A stretch of DNA of 64,000 nt from Lachnospiraceae bacterium (GCA_030524525.1 JAUNGI010000001.1:156664-220663), one strand, 5' to 3'. Counted from the stretch's first letter, positions 6,662 through 15,670 are shown. The notes: generated by a model from the sequence alone, not told the origin. Translations and numbers: made by a program.

Positions 6662-8425
6662 ATGGCTTTTGACGGCTTTGTGGTCGCCGCTTTGGCGGCT
6701 TCTCTCGGAGAGACGCTTACGGGCGGACGCATCACCAAGATCAGTCAGCCCGAGGCGGACGAGCTGCTGCTGACGATAAAAAACTACGACACCTATAAAC
6801 TGCTGCTTTCCGCCAACGCCTCGCTGCCCTTGGTTTATCTGACCGAGCAGGGCAAGCAGGCTCCGCTTACGGCTCCGAATTTCTGCATGCTGCTTCGGAA
6901 GCACCTGAACAGCGCCAGGCTCCTGCGGATCGTACAGCCGGGGCTGGAACGCGCGCTGCAGTTTCAGATCGAGCATCTCGACGAGCTGGGCGACAAAAAG
7001 ATCAAATGGCTCGTGGTGGAGATCATGGGAAAGCACAGCAACGTGATCTTCTGCGACGAGAATTGGAAGATTCTGGACAGCATCAAGCATGTTTCGTCCC
7101 TTGTCAGCTCCGTCCGGGAGGTTTTGCCCGGAAGGACCTACTTTCTTCCGCAGACCTCCGAAAAGCACGATCCCCTCGCGCTCTCCGGCAGCGAAGCCGC
7201 TGCGCTGCTTTCGGGAAAGCCGCTGCCCCTGTCCAAGGCGGTCTATACGACCTTCACCGGCTTTTCTCCGATCATGGGACAGGAGCTCTGCCACCGCGCC
7301 GGACTGGACGGCGACCTGCCGGCGGCGGCGCTTACGGACGAAGCCCGCGCACGCCTTTCAATGGTCTGGGACGAGCTGCTCGGCCGGGTAAAACGGAGTG
7401 ATTTCTCCCCCTGCATCGTGAAAAAGCAGGGCGAGCCGGTGGAATTTGCCGCGCTGCCGCTCCGCGTTTACGGGGATTACCCGGAATACGAGCTGCTCTC
7501 GCCCGCGTCGGTCAGCCAAATGCTCGAACAGTATTACCAAGAACGGGAAAGCCTAAACCGGATGCGTCAGCGTTCCGCCGATCTGCGGAAGATCGTGCAG
7601 AGCGCCTACGAGCGGACGGCCAAAAAGCAGGACTTACAGGAAAAGCAGCTTCGGGACACGGAAAAGCGGGAAAACTGCAAGCTTTACGGCGAGCTGCTGA
7701 TGACGTACGGCTATTCCGCCGCCCCCGGCAGCAAAAGCCTGACCTGTACGAATTATTACACGGGGGAGGAGATCACGATCCCGCTGGACGAGACCGTCTC
7801 CGCAACGGAAAACGCCAAGCGCTATTACGAGCGTTATGCGAAGCTCAAGCGGACCGCCGAACAGCTTACCGTGCATTTGACCCACAGCCGCGAGGAGCTT
7901 GCGCACTTGGCTTCCATCCGCGAATCGCTGGAATACGCCTCCTGCGAGGAGGACCTCGCCGCCATCCGCAGAGAGCTGACGGATTTCGGTTATCTGAAAT
8001 TTCATAAAACGCTTTCCGCCGACGCGAAAAAGGGGCGGAAGCCCGCCAAGACCGCTCCGCTCCATTTCCGAACGGCGGACGGCTACGACATTTACGTCGG
8101 GAAGAACAATTATCAGAACGACGAGCTGACGTTCCGCTTTGCAAACGGCGGCGACTGGTGGTTCCATGCCAAAGGCGTGCCCGGCTCCCACGTCATTTTG
8201 AAAACGCAGGGCGCGGAGCCGCCTGTCTCCGCCTTTGAGGCCGCCGCCTCGCTGGCTGCGCTCTACTCCGCCGAACGGCAGGCGGAAAAGGTCGAGATCG
8301 ACTATCTGGAACGCAAAAACGTCAAGAAGCCGAACGGCTCCAAGCCGGGCTTCGTCGTATATTACACCAATTATTCGATGATGGCGCGTCCCACAAACGC
8401 CGGGCTTGCGCTGCTGTCGGAATGA
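6662..8425 (+). CDS. rqcH: Rqc2 homolog RqcH (NFACT family)
   Basis: 587-residue NFACT protein. The family binds stalled 50S subunits with peptidyl-tRNA and recruits Ala-tRNA to add C-terminal alanine tails. Older annotations call it fibronectin-binding protein FbpA. The N-terminal NFACT-N domain (MAFDGFVVAALAASLGE...) is followed by long coiled-coil helices (about residues 280-430) and the C-terminal NFACT-R domain (DGYDIYVGKNNYQNDELTFR, then DWWFHAKGVPGSHVIL). Full length. The ATG at 6662 has GGAGGT at 6651-6656. The PHP-domain gene begins 13 bases downstream. Confidence 0.95.
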   Translation: MAFDGFVVAALAASLGETLTGGRITKISQPEADELLLTIKNYDTYKLLLSANASLPLVYLTEQGKQAPLTAPNFCMLLRKHLNSARLLRIVQPGLERALQFQIEHLDELGDKKIKWLVVEIMGKHSNVIFCDENWKILDSIKHVSSLVSSVREVLPGRTYFLPQTSEKHDPLALSGSEAAALLSGKPLPLSKAVYTTFTGFSPIMGQELCHRAGLDGDLPAAALTDEARARLSMVWDELLGRVKRSDFSPCIVKKQGEPVEFAALPLRVYGDYPEYELLSPASVSQMLEQYYQERESLNRMRQRSADLRKIVQSAYERTAKKQDLQEKQLRDTEKRENCKLYGELLMTYGYSAAPGSKSLTCTNYYTGEEITIPLDETVSATENAKRYYERYAKLKRTAEQLTVHLTHSREELAHLASIRESLEYASCEEDLAAIRRELTDFGYLKFHKTLSADAKKGRKPAKTAPLHFRTADGYDIYVGKNNYQNDELTFRFANGGDWWFHAKGVPGSHVILKTQGAEPPVSAFEAAASLAALYSAERQAEKVEIDYLERKNVKKPNGSKPGFVVYYTNYSMMARPTNAGLALLSE

Positions 8426-8438
8426 GGAAAGGACGCTT

Positions 8439-9266
8439 ATGATCTGCGCAGACTTCCACACCCACACCACGTTTTCCACCGACGGGACGGGCGCTCCGGA
8501 GGATATGCTCCGGCAGGCGGCGTCTCTCGGCTTAAAATACTACTGCTTCACCGATCATATGGATTATGACTTTCCCGGCGAGGAGGGCGCCTTTACCTTT
8601 TCTCCGGAGGAATATTTTTCCGCTCTTTTGCCGCTCAAGCGGCGCTATGCCGGGCGGCTGACCGTTTCCGTCGGGGTCGAGCTGGGGCTTCGGAACGAGC
8701 CGGAGCTTTTGAACGCCATGCCCAAGCGCTGCGAAGCGCTGCTTTCCGCTTACCCGTTTGACTTTGTCATCGGCTCGACGCACGTCCTCCAATACGAAGA
8801 CCCCTACGAGCCGTCGTTCTGGGAACGGCGCTCCCCGGAGGAAGGGGTACGGCTGTATCTCGAATCCATCCTCGACAATGCGCGGGCCTACGACGGCTTT
8901 CAGGTGTACGGCCATCTGGATTATATCCTGCGCTATCTTCCTCAAGGCGCGCAGGTGGATATGCGCCGCTTCCGCGATCTGTACGACGCGATCCTAAAGC
9001 AGCTGCTCGCCAAGGGCAAGGGGATCGAGCTGAACACCGCCAACTACGCGAGAGGCGCTTCGGAGCCCCATCCCGAAGCATGGGTGCTTTCCCGCTACCG
9101 GGAGCTTGGGGGCGAACTGCTGACGATCGGCTCGGACGCGCACCGGCCGGATCGGATTGCCTACGACTTTGCCCGCGCCGAAAGGCTGCTGCTTCGCCTC
9201 GGCTACCGTTACTACGCCACGTTCTCCGAAAAAAAACCAGACTTCCACCGCTTGGGGGAAGTCTGA
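8439..9266 (+). CDS. hisJ: PHP-domain histidinol-phosphatase family protein
   Basis: 275-residue PHP phosphoesterase resembling HisJ, which removes phosphate from L-histidinol phosphate. Metal ligands are visible: DFHTHTTFS (His7, His9), the DHMDYD stretch near residue 40, the GSTH motif in the middle, and GSDAH near the C-terminus. AGGAAAGG precedes ATG 8439. It is cotranscribed with rqcH. hisC lies at 14612-15670, but no other his genes are near, so assignment to histidine synthesis is likely but not proven. The last dozen codons also encode the hairpin and oligo-U of the convergent nifS terminator. Confidence 0.82.
   Translation: MICADFHTHTTFSTDGTGAPEDMLRQAASLGLKYYCFTDHMDYDFPGEEGAFTFSPEEYFSALLPLKRRYAGRLTVSVGVELGLRNEPELLNAMPKRCEALLSAYPFDFVIGSTHVLQYEDPYEPSFWERRSPEEGVRLYLESILDNARAYDGFQVYGHLDYILRYLPQGAQVDMRRFRDLYDAILKQLLAKGKGIELNTANYARGASEPHPEAWVLSRYRELGGELLTIGSDAHRPDRIAYDFARAERLLLRLGYRYYATFSEKKPDFHRLGEV
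9229..9265 (-). terminator. nifS terminator located inside the hisJ coding sequence
   Basis: On the minus strand, a 9-bp stem (9257-9265 with 9238-9246) is followed after two bases by eight T (9229-9236). It begins 23 bases past the nifS stop and overlaps the last codons and stop of the opposing gene. Confidence 0.8.
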
Positions 9267-9288
9267 AACAAAATTCCGAAACAATACG

Positions 9289-10467
9289 TTACTTTTTCCA
9301 CGCGGGATTTTGGTCGCGCAGCTTGGCGACAAACTCCCGCATTTTTTCCACGGCGTAATCCACCTGCTCCTTCGTATTGTGTTCCGAAAGGGTCATGCGC
9401 ACCGAGCCGTTGATCCACTGATCCGAAAGCCCCATCGCAAGCAGCACATGGGAGGCGCCGCTGGACGCGGAGGTGCAGGCGGAGCCGCTTGAACAGTGAA
9501 TGCCCGCCATATCCAGAAAAACGAGCAGAGAGCTGGCCTGCACTCCGGCAAAGCTCATGTTCAGATTGCCGGAAAGGCATTCCTCCGGATCGCCGTTCCT
9601 GCGGCTCATCGGGATTTCCGCAAGCAGCCGCCCGGCAAAATAATCCCGAAGCTCCGCCACCTTCCGTTCCCGCTCCCGCCGCTTTTTCATCGTCAGCTCC
9701 AGCGCCTTCGCCATTCCCACGATGCCCGGCACGTTTTCCGTTCCGGAACGCATCTGCTGTTCCTGCGCGCCGCCGTGCAGGATCGGCACGAGCTTCGTTC
9801 CCTCCCGAACGTACAGGAAGCCGACGCCCTTCGGCCCGCCGAACTTGTGCGCGCTGGCGCTGAGAAACGTGATCCCCGAGGTCGAAAGCTTTTCCTCAAA
9901 ATGCCCCGCCGCCTGCACCGCGTCGGTGTGAAAGGCGACGCCGCGCTGTCTCGCCAGCTCGGCGATCTCTCCGACGGGCTGCACCGTCCCCACCTCATTG
10001 TTCGCATACATAACGCTGATCAAAAACGTGTCGGGACGGAGCGCGTTCGCCAGCTCCGTAAGCGAGATCCTCCCCAGCTCGTCGACCGGAAGATAGGTGA
10101 CGGCATAGCCTCTTTTCTCTAAAAACCGGCAGGTGTGGAGCACCGCATGATGCTCGATCGCCGTCGTGACGATGTGACCGAGGGATTTTTCTTCGGCGTT
10201 CCCTGCCTCCCGCGCCAGACATGTCCCTTTGATCGCCCAGTTGTCCGCCTCCGTGCCGCCGGAGGTAAAGAAAATTTCGTTTGGCTTGCAGCCCAGCAGC
10301 TCGGCGATCGTCATGCGCGCCTCGCTCACCGCTTTTTTGGCGTGCAGTCCGTATTCGTGAAGGCTCGAGGGGTTCCCGTACTCCTCGACGAAGTAAGGCA
10401 GCATGGCTTCCAGCACCTCCGGCTCGGTGCGGGTCGTGGCTGCATTGTCAAAATATATCGTTTCCAA
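9289..10467 (-). CDS. nifS: Cysteine desulfurase (NifS/IscS family)
   Basis: 392-residue PLP enzyme that converts L-cysteine to alanine and passes sulfur to acceptors for Fe-S clusters or tRNA thiolation. The PLP lysine is Lys208 in SASAHKFGGPKG, and the active-site cysteine is Cys331 in the mobile loop CSSGSACTSASSG. Full length for the family. The start is TTG 10467, with GGAGG seven bases upstream, and no better ATG. It stands alone with its own promoter; no iscU or thiI neighbours are visible, so the sulfur acceptor is unknown. Confidence 0.93.
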   Translation of the reverse strand: METIYFDNAATTRTEPEVLEAMLPYFVEEYGNPSSLHEYGLHAKKAVSEARMTIAELLGCKPNEIFFTSGGTEADNWAIKGTCLAREAGNAEEKSLGHIVTTAIEHHAVLHTCRFLEKRGYAVTYLPVDELGRISLTELANALRPDTFLISVMYANNEVGTVQPVGEIAELARQRGVAFHTDAVQAAGHFEEKLSTSGITFLSASAHKFGGPKGVGFLYVREGTKLVPILHGGAQEQQMRSGTENVPGIVGMAKALELTMKKRRERERKVAELRDYFAGRLLAEIPMSRRNGDPEECLSGNLNMSFAGVQASSLLVFLDMAGIHCSSGSACTSASSGASHVLLAMGLSDQWINGSVRMTLSEHNTKEQVDYAVEKMREFVAKLRDQNPAWKK

Positions 10468-10496
10468 GGAAAGTCCTCCTGCAAACGCAAGCAGTT

Positions 10497-10526
10497 ATCA
10501 TACTATACTATGCGCTATCCCTGCAA
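10497..10526 (-). promoter_or_regulatory. Promoter for nifS
   Basis: On the minus strand, TTGCAG (10521-10526), an 18-base spacer and TATGAT (10497-10502), about 30 bases before the nifS start. Confidence 0.55.
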
Positions 10527-10570
10527 GAATACCAGAATTCCCGTCGGAATGTCAATTCCAAAGAAGCGGT

Positions 10571-10599
10571 TTGACGGGAAAGGAAACATTTGCTATACT
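10571..10599 (+). promoter_or_regulatory. Promoter for the FHA-SEDS/PBP operon
   Basis: TTGACG (10571-10576), an exact 17-base spacer and TATACT (10594-10599), 51 bases before the start codon. Confidence 0.75.
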
Positions 10600-10650
10600 G
10601 GAACAAACGAACGCCCCATCCGGGGAGCGATTACGGGAAGGAGACGCCGA

Positions 10651-12408
10651 ATGAACGCGCTGGCACAGTCGATCTATCAGCTTGTGGAACATCTGACGGA
10701 AGCCTATCCGGGGTTTGCGGACGGCTATACGTCCTTTTTCCGCTGTCTTTTTCCCATTCTCTCGTTTTTCATTCTGGCGGGAGCCATCACCTCGCTGTTT
10801 CACTTTCCGAAGCGGCCGGAGGCTTTTGCGAAGATCCGCCTTGCGGACGGCACGACCTTCCGGCTCAAGCACTGGGAGTGCATTCTCGGTCACTCCAAAA
10901 GCGCGGACATTTCCCTGCCCTACGAGACGATCTCCAAGCTGCACGCCGTCATCAGCTGTCAGGAGCCGGACAACTTCCGCATCACCGATCTGGATTCCAA
11001 ATGCGGCACCCGCGTCGGCGAAAAAGAGGTCGACGGCAGCGCTCCGCTCCGCTTCGGGGACACGTTTTATCTCGGAGAGACGCCGCTTCTGTTCCTTCCC
11101 ATCAGCAGGGACGAGCAGAAGGAAACGGAAAAAAAGCGCCGTCAGATCCGTCCGATCCCCCCGTGGAGCATTTTGCTTCTGCTGACCTTTTTACAGCTTG
11201 GACTCTGCATACAGTTCTGCATTACCAAACACGAAAAATACGCGGGCTACATCATTCCCACCTTTCTGCTCCTCAGTCTGCTGATGTGGGGATATTTTAT
11301 CCTGATGCGCTGCTTTCATATCATCGGCTTTGAGCTGGAAATGATCGCCTTTTATCTGACCACGCTCTCGCTTGCCATCACGACCTCGTCGATCCCCTAC
11401 TCGCTGCCCAAGCAGCTCGTTTCCATCGTGCTGGGCATCTTCGTTTTTCTGGCGCTCGGCTTTTTGCTGCGCGATTTGCAGCGGGTGCAGAAGCTGCGCT
11501 GGATCATGGCGGCGTTTGCGTTGGGGCTGATGCTGCTGACGCTTCTGCTCGGCCAGCTCCGCTACGGCGCGACGAACTGGATCCGCCTCGGTCCGCTGAG
11601 CTTCCAGCCGTCGGAGCTTGCTAAGCTCTGCTATATCTTTGCCGGCTCCGCTACGCTTGACCGTCTGTTCCGCCGCCGGAACCTCGGACTGTTTATGCTG
11701 CTGAGCTTTTCCGTGATCGTTTGTCTGGGACTGATGAGCGACTTCGGAACCGCCGCCATCTTTTTTATCACGTTTCTGGTCATTGCGTTTCTGCGTTCCG
11801 GCGATTTCGCGACGCTGCTGCTTGTCACCGGCGGCGCGGTCACCGCGGGCGCGATGGTTCTGATCGCCAAGCCCTATATCTGGACCCGCTTTGCCACATG
11901 GCGGCACGCTTGGGAATACGCAAGCTCCGGCGGCTATCAGCAGGTGCGCACGATGACCGGCATCGCCTCCGGCGGTCTGTTCGGCGTGGGCGCGGGGAAC
12001 GGCTATTTGCAGCGCGTTTCCGCCTCCGACACCGACCTTGTGTTCGGCATGGTCTGTGAGGAGCTGGGACTTCTGACCGGCTGCATGGCGGTGCTCTGCA
12101 TCCTCGTGCTCGCCGCTTACGCGATCCTCTCCTGTTCCATGAGCCGTTCGAGCTTTTACACGATCGCCGCCTGCTCCGCCACGTCCATGCTCGTGTTCCA
12201 GACCGCGCTGAACGTCTTTGGGTCCGTGGATCTGCTGCCGCTGACCGGCGTCACGTTCCCCTTCGTCTCAAACGGGGGCTCCTCCATGATCCTTTCGTGG
12301 GGACTGCTCGCCTTTTTGAAGGCAACGGACACGCGTCCCAGAGCCAGCTTTGCCAACGCGCTGCGAAAGCCCAAGCGCTCCGGAGAAAGGAGAAAAGGAA
12401 AGTCATGA
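10651..12408 (+). CDS. FHA domain fused to SEDS-family (FtsW/RodA/SpoVE) glycosyltransferase
   Basis: 585 residues. One membrane segment (about 27-48) precedes a cytoplasmic FHA domain (about 55-150; LGHSKSADISLP, then ISKLHAVI, then DSKCGTRVGEKEV). About ten membrane segments of a SEDS peptidoglycan polymerase follow, with LGPLSFQPSELAKL and the C-terminal LTGVTFPFVSNGGSSM signature. FHA domains bind phosphothreonine. Here the usual GR arginine is replaced by His (GHS), so binding may be weakened. AAGGAGA precedes ATG 10651. It overlaps the downstream transpeptidase gene by ATGA, giving a SEDS/bPBP pair in which the FHA domain suggests Ser/Thr kinase input. No kinase gene is in the window. 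Confidence 0.88.
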   Translation: MNALAQSIYQLVEHLTEAYPGFADGYTSFFRCLFPILSFFILAGAITSLFHFPKRPEAFAKIRLADGTTFRLKHWECILGHSKSADISLPYETISKLHAVISCQEPDNFRITDLDSKCGTRVGEKEVDGSAPLRFGDTFYLGETPLLFLPISRDEQKETEKKRRQIRPIPPWSILLLLTFLQLGLCIQFCITKHEKYAGYIIPTFLLLSLLMWGYFILMRCFHIIGFELEMIAFYLTTLSLAITTSSIPYSLPKQLVSIVLGIFVFLALGFLLRDLQRVQKLRWIMAAFALGLMLLTLLLGQLRYGATNWIRLGPLSFQPSELAKLCYIFAGSATLDRLFRRRNLGLFMLLSFSVIVCLGLMSDFGTAAIFFITFLVIAFLRSGDFATLLLVTGGAVTAGAMVLIAKPYIWTRFATWRHAWEYASSGGYQQVRTMTGIASGGLFGVGAGNGYLQRVSASDTDLVFGMVCEELGLLTGCMAVLCILVLAAYAILSCSMSRSSFYTIAACSATSMLVFQTALNVFGSVDLLPLTGVTFPFVSNGGSSMILSWGLLAFLKATDTRPRASFANALRKPKRSGERRKGKS

Positions 12409-13772
12409 AAAAGATCCAACAACGCGCCTTTCTCTGCGTACTTGTCTGCCTGTTTCTGGCGCTTGGAATGCTCGTATTTCTTTTTCAGTATTTCACCGAA
12501 GGAGACCGCTGGTTCATTCAGGATTATAACCGCCACCTGTATTCCGATCAGCGAAAGCTGCTGAGCGGCACGATCGAAGACACAAACGGCGTCCTGCTCT
12601 CCTATGTGCAGGACGGCAAACGGCTCTTTTCCGAGGAGGAAGCCCTCCGCATTGCCAATCTTCACGTGGTGGGCGACGCCGAAGGAAAGATCGGCACGTC
12701 CGCGCTTTCGGTCTATGCGGACTATCTCGTTACCTACAGCGCCGTCGGCGGAGCCGCAAGCCTGACCGAGGAAGGGAACCTGCTGACGCTGACCGTCGAT
12801 TCCCTGCTCAATCGGACGGCGTACGAGGCGCTGGACGGACATGCCGGAACGATCGCGCTTTATAATTACAAGACCGGAGCCCTGCTCTGCCTCGTTTCTG
12901 CGCCCGCCTACGATCCGGCGCAGCCGCCCGAGGATCTGGAGACGAACGCCGCCTACGACGGCGCCTATGTGAACCGTTTCTTCTCCTCGACGTTCCGTCC
13001 CGGCTCCGTTATGAAGATCGTAACGCTGGAAGCGGCGCTGGCGGAGCTTCCGGGCGTGGAAGACCGCAGCTTTACCTGCACGGGAAGGCTTACGGTGGGC
13101 GACAACGAGATCACCTGCGAGCAGGCGCACGGAAAAATGACGCTTGCCCAAGCGCTTGCCAAGTCCTGCAACTGTACCTTTGCCGCGCTTGCCGCCGAGC
13201 TTGGCGGCGAAACGCTCCAGAAATATGTCCGGAAGGCAGGGCTCACAAGCAGCTACACGATCGGCTCCGTCCATACGGCAAAGGGCAGCTTTGAACTGGC
13301 GACCGTTTCCGAATATCAGCTCGGCTGGGCGGGGGTCGGGCTGTACCACGACCTGATGAACCCCTGCTCGCTGATGATCTATTTCGGCGCGATCGCAAAC
13401 GGCGGGAAGGCCGCCGTTCCCGCCTACCTCGAAAGGGTCGCGGACAAGGACGGCGATACGATCTACGAACACAAGACCGTAATGACCGAAACGCTGGTAG
13501 AGCCGGAGCTCGCGGAAAAGCTGACCGCCTATATGAAAAACAACTGCAAGGTCACTTATGACCTGTCGCGTTTTCCGACGAGCGAGATCGGCGCAAAATC
13601 CGGCACGATCGAAACAAAAACCGGCAAATCCAACTGCTGGTTTGCCGGTTTTTTGACCGATGAAGAAATGCCCTATGCGTTTGTTGTGTATATGGAAAAT
13701 GCCGGCTCCGGGAACCGCGTGGCCGGCGCCGCCGCCGCCAAGCTGCTGAAGGCGCTCTACGAGACGCGCTGA
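12405..13772 (+). CDS. Penicillin-binding transpeptidase (class B-like)
   Basis: 455-residue membrane-anchored transpeptidase that would cross-link peptidoglycan. One N-terminal membrane segment (about residues 8-28) leads to a short dimerisation-like region and a transpeptidase domain. All three motifs are present: SVMK (Ser201, Lys204), SCN (254-256) and KSG (398-400). It is shorter than typical FtsI or PbpA, with a reduced N-terminal domain. The start overlaps the FHA-SEDS stop (ATGA at 12405-12408), and GAAAGGAG lies upstream. The coding sequence contains a terminator-like hairpin at 13617-13654. Confidence 0.9.
   Translation: MKKIQQRAFLCVLVCLFLALGMLVFLFQYFTEGDRWFIQDYNRHLYSDQRKLLSGTIEDTNGVLLSYVQDGKRLFSEEEALRIANLHVVGDAEGKIGTSALSVYADYLVTYSAVGGAASLTEEGNLLTLTVDSLLNRTAYEALDGHAGTIALYNYKTGALLCLVSAPAYDPAQPPEDLETNAAYDGAYVNRFFSSTFRPGSVMKIVTLEAALAELPGVEDRSFTCTGRLTVGDNEITCEQAHGKMTLAQALAKSCNCTFAALAAELGGETLQKYVRKAGLTSSYTIGSVHTAKGSFELATVSEYQLGWAGVGLYHDLMNPCSLMIYFGAIANGGKAAVPAYLERVADKDGDTIYEHKTVMTETLVEPELAEKLTAYMKNNCKVTYDLSRFPTSEIGAKSGTIETKTGKSNCWFAGFLTDEEMPYAFVVYMENAGSGNRVAGAAAAKLLKALYETR
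13616..13654. terminator. Terminator-like hairpin inside the PBP coding sequence
   Basis: A perfect 12-bp stem (13617-13628 with 13641-13652) with a 12-base loop. It ends in six T on the plus strand and has five A on the other side, so it could act in both directions. It is about 120 bases before the PBP stop and is the nearest such hairpin downstream of minus-strand queH. On the plus strand, translation would normally mask it. Confidence 0.5.
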
Positions 13773-13937
13773 CGTTTCCGATGCGGCGTTCTTACGCATT
13801 GCCAACGCGCCTGCTGCCGACTACGGCGGCTTGCACCCTGCAATCGCTTTTCTGAAGGCGCTCTATGACACACGGTAGCGCGTCCGCTCTCGGCATACGG
13901 CGGCTCGTGCCTCTGCAATCGCTTTTCTGAAGGCGTT
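13743..13937. repeat. Three imperfect copies of a CTGAAGGCG-containing segment
   Basis: The last codons of the PBP gene (CTGCTGAAGGCGCTCTAC, 13743-13760) recur in the intergenic space as CTGAAGGCGCTCTATG (from 13852) and CTGAAGGCGTTCTATG (from 13927). The last two copies are 75 bases apart, and each is preceded by CTGCAATCGCTTTT-like sequence and an ACGGCGGCT-like stretch. No ORF lies in this interval. It looks like duplicated gene-tail sequence or an intergenic repeat. Confidence 0.6.
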
Positions 13938-14600
13938 CTATGCCTCCGGGCTGCGCCCTGCCGCGCGCTCCGCTTCGCGCCGCGCCGCCTCCTCTTTGGA
14001 GAAGACACAGCCGCAGAAATTCTGCCGGTACAGGCCGTACTCCCGGGAAAGCTCGACGGAGCGCTGGTAGCCGCCCTTTTTCTTAAAATCCGAATACAGA
14101 TACGGTATCCCGTATTCCTCCGAAAGCTCTTTGCCGATGGCATTGAGCTTTTCGGCACTTTTCAGGGGGCTGATGCTGAGCGTCGTCGTAACATAATCAA
14201 AGCCCCGCTCCTTTGCCTCCCGAAACGCCTCGCGAAGCCGAAGCCGGTAGCAGACCTCGCAGCGCGCGCCGCCCTCCGGTTCCTGCTCCAACCCCCGGAC
14301 GGCCCCGTAAAACGCTTCCGGCCGATAGTCGCCGACCAGCAACTCCGCCGGATGCGCCAGAGGCATTTCCCGCAGCAGACGCGCAAGCTCCGCCGTCCGC
14401 TTTTCAAACTCCTCCTTGGGGCTGATGTTGGGATTGTAATAAAAAAGCGTGATCCGAAAATACCGGCTCAAAAGCTCCAGCACATAACTGCTGCACGGGG
14501 CGCAGCAGCTATGCAGAAACAGCCGTGGCAGCCTTTCGGAGTCGGAAAAGCGGGCAAGCTCCTCCTCCATCCGGCGCTGATAATTGATTCGCTGCTGCAT
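13938..14600 (-). CDS. queH: Epoxyqueuosine reductase QueH
   Basis: 220-residue QueH (formerly DUF208), which reduces epoxyqueuosine to queuosine in tRNA and replaces the cobalamin-dependent QueG. The family Cys pairs are visible: HSCCAPCSSY near residue 32, CEVCYRLR in the middle and FCGCVFS near the C-terminus. AAGGAGA precedes ATG 14600. It begins 11 bases after hisC ends, so it is the last gene of an aminotransferase-hisC-queH unit. There are no other queuosine genes in the window. Confidence 0.92.
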   Translation of the reverse strand: MQQRINYQRRMEEELARFSDSERLPRLFLHSCCAPCSSYVLELLSRYFRITLFYYNPNISPKEEFEKRTAELARLLREMPLAHPAELLVGDYRPEAFYGAVRGLEQEPEGGARCEVCYRLRLREAFREAKERGFDYVTTTLSISPLKSAEKLNAIGKELSEEYGIPYLYSDFKKKGGYQRSVELSREYGLYRQNFCGCVFSKEEAARREAERAAGRSPEA

Positions 14601-14611
14601 AACGCTTCTCC

Positions 14612-15670
14612 TTACGCTTCCGCCAAGATCCCGCGCAGCGCCGAAAAGAGCCGCTCCATTTCCGCGCGGGTACCGATCGTGACGCGCAGATAATTGTCGA
14701 TGTGCGGCTGCGCAAAATAGCGGACAAATATCTTTCTTTCCCGAAGCGCTTCAAAGATCCGTTTCGCCGGGACGCTCCGGTGGCTGACAAACAGAAAGTT
14801 GGCTTTGGAATCGGTACAGACAAACGACAGCTTTTCAAATTCCTGCCGCGCCCACTCCCTCGTTTCCGCGATCCTTTTGCAGCATTCGACAAAATACGCC
14901 TCGTCCTCCAGCGCGGCTTTTCCGGCAAGGATCGAAGCCTCGTTCATCGTATAGGAATTATACGAGTATTTCACGTTCTGTAAGGCGGCGATCAGCGGTT
15001 CTCCGGCGATGCAGTAGCCGATCCGCATCCCCGCCATGGAGCGCGACTTGGAAAACGTCTGCACCACCGCCAGATTCGGATATTTGTTCAGCAGGCACTG
15101 ACAGGAAACGGCTCCGAAATCGACGTACGCCTCGTCAACGATCACCACCGAATCCGGATTTCCGGCGACGATGGTTTCGATCTCCGAAACGGACAGCGCG
15201 ATCCCGGTGGGCGCGTTCGGATTGGCGATCACAACGCCGCCGTTCTCGGTCAGGTAATCCTCCGGAACGATGCGGAAGCCCTCGCGCAGCGCCACGGTGC
15301 GGTAAGGAATGCGGAAAAGCTCCGCCCAGACCGGATAGAACGAATAGGTCACTTCCGGGAAGAGGATCGGCCGCTCACTGTTGAAAAACGTCAGAAAGCA
15401 CATCCCCAGCACATCGTCGGAGCCCACGCCCACAAACACCTGCGAAGAGCGGACCCCGTACCGCTCCGCCAGCGCGTCCCGCAGCAGCGCGGCGGTCGGA
15501 TCGGGATATTTGCGGCTCTGGGCGCCGCCCACGTTTTTCAGCGCCGAAGCCACCTTCGGCGACGGCGGATACGGATTTTCATTGGTATTCAGTTTGACGA
15601 TATCGTCTTCCTTCGGCTGTTCCCCCGGAACGTAGGGAGTCACCTTCCGAAAATAGTCTTGGTAGCTCAT
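14612..15670 (-). CDS. hisC: Histidinol-phosphate aminotransferase
   Basis: 352-residue class II-type PLP aminotransferase that makes histidinol phosphate from imidazole acetol phosphate. HisC features are visible: NTNENPYPPSPKV near residue 30, GSDDVLGMCF, NPNAPTG, DEAYVDFG and the PLP lysine in TFSKSRSMAGMRIGYC. ATG 15670 is preferred over GTG 15676 because AGGAAAG then has correct spacing. Isolated hisC genes in Clostridia sometimes serve aromatic amino acid or threonine-phosphate pathways, so specificity is not certain. It is flanked by another aminotransferase and queH. Confidence 0.85.
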   Translation of the reverse strand: MSYQDYFRKVTPYVPGEQPKEDDIVKLNTNENPYPPSPKVASALKNVGGAQSRKYPDPTAALLRDALAERYGVRSSQVFVGVGSDDVLGMCFLTFFNSERPILFPEVTYSFYPVWAELFRIPYRTVALREGFRIVPEDYLTENGGVVIANPNAPTGIALSVSEIETIVAGNPDSVVIVDEAYVDFGAVSCQCLLNKYPNLAVVQTFSKSRSMAGMRIGYCIAGEPLIAALQNVKYSYNSYTMNEASILAGKAALEDEAYFVECCKRIAETREWARQEFEKLSFVCTDSKANFLFVSHRSVPAKRIFEALRERKIFVRYFAQPHIDNYLRVTIGTRAEMERLFSALRGILAEA

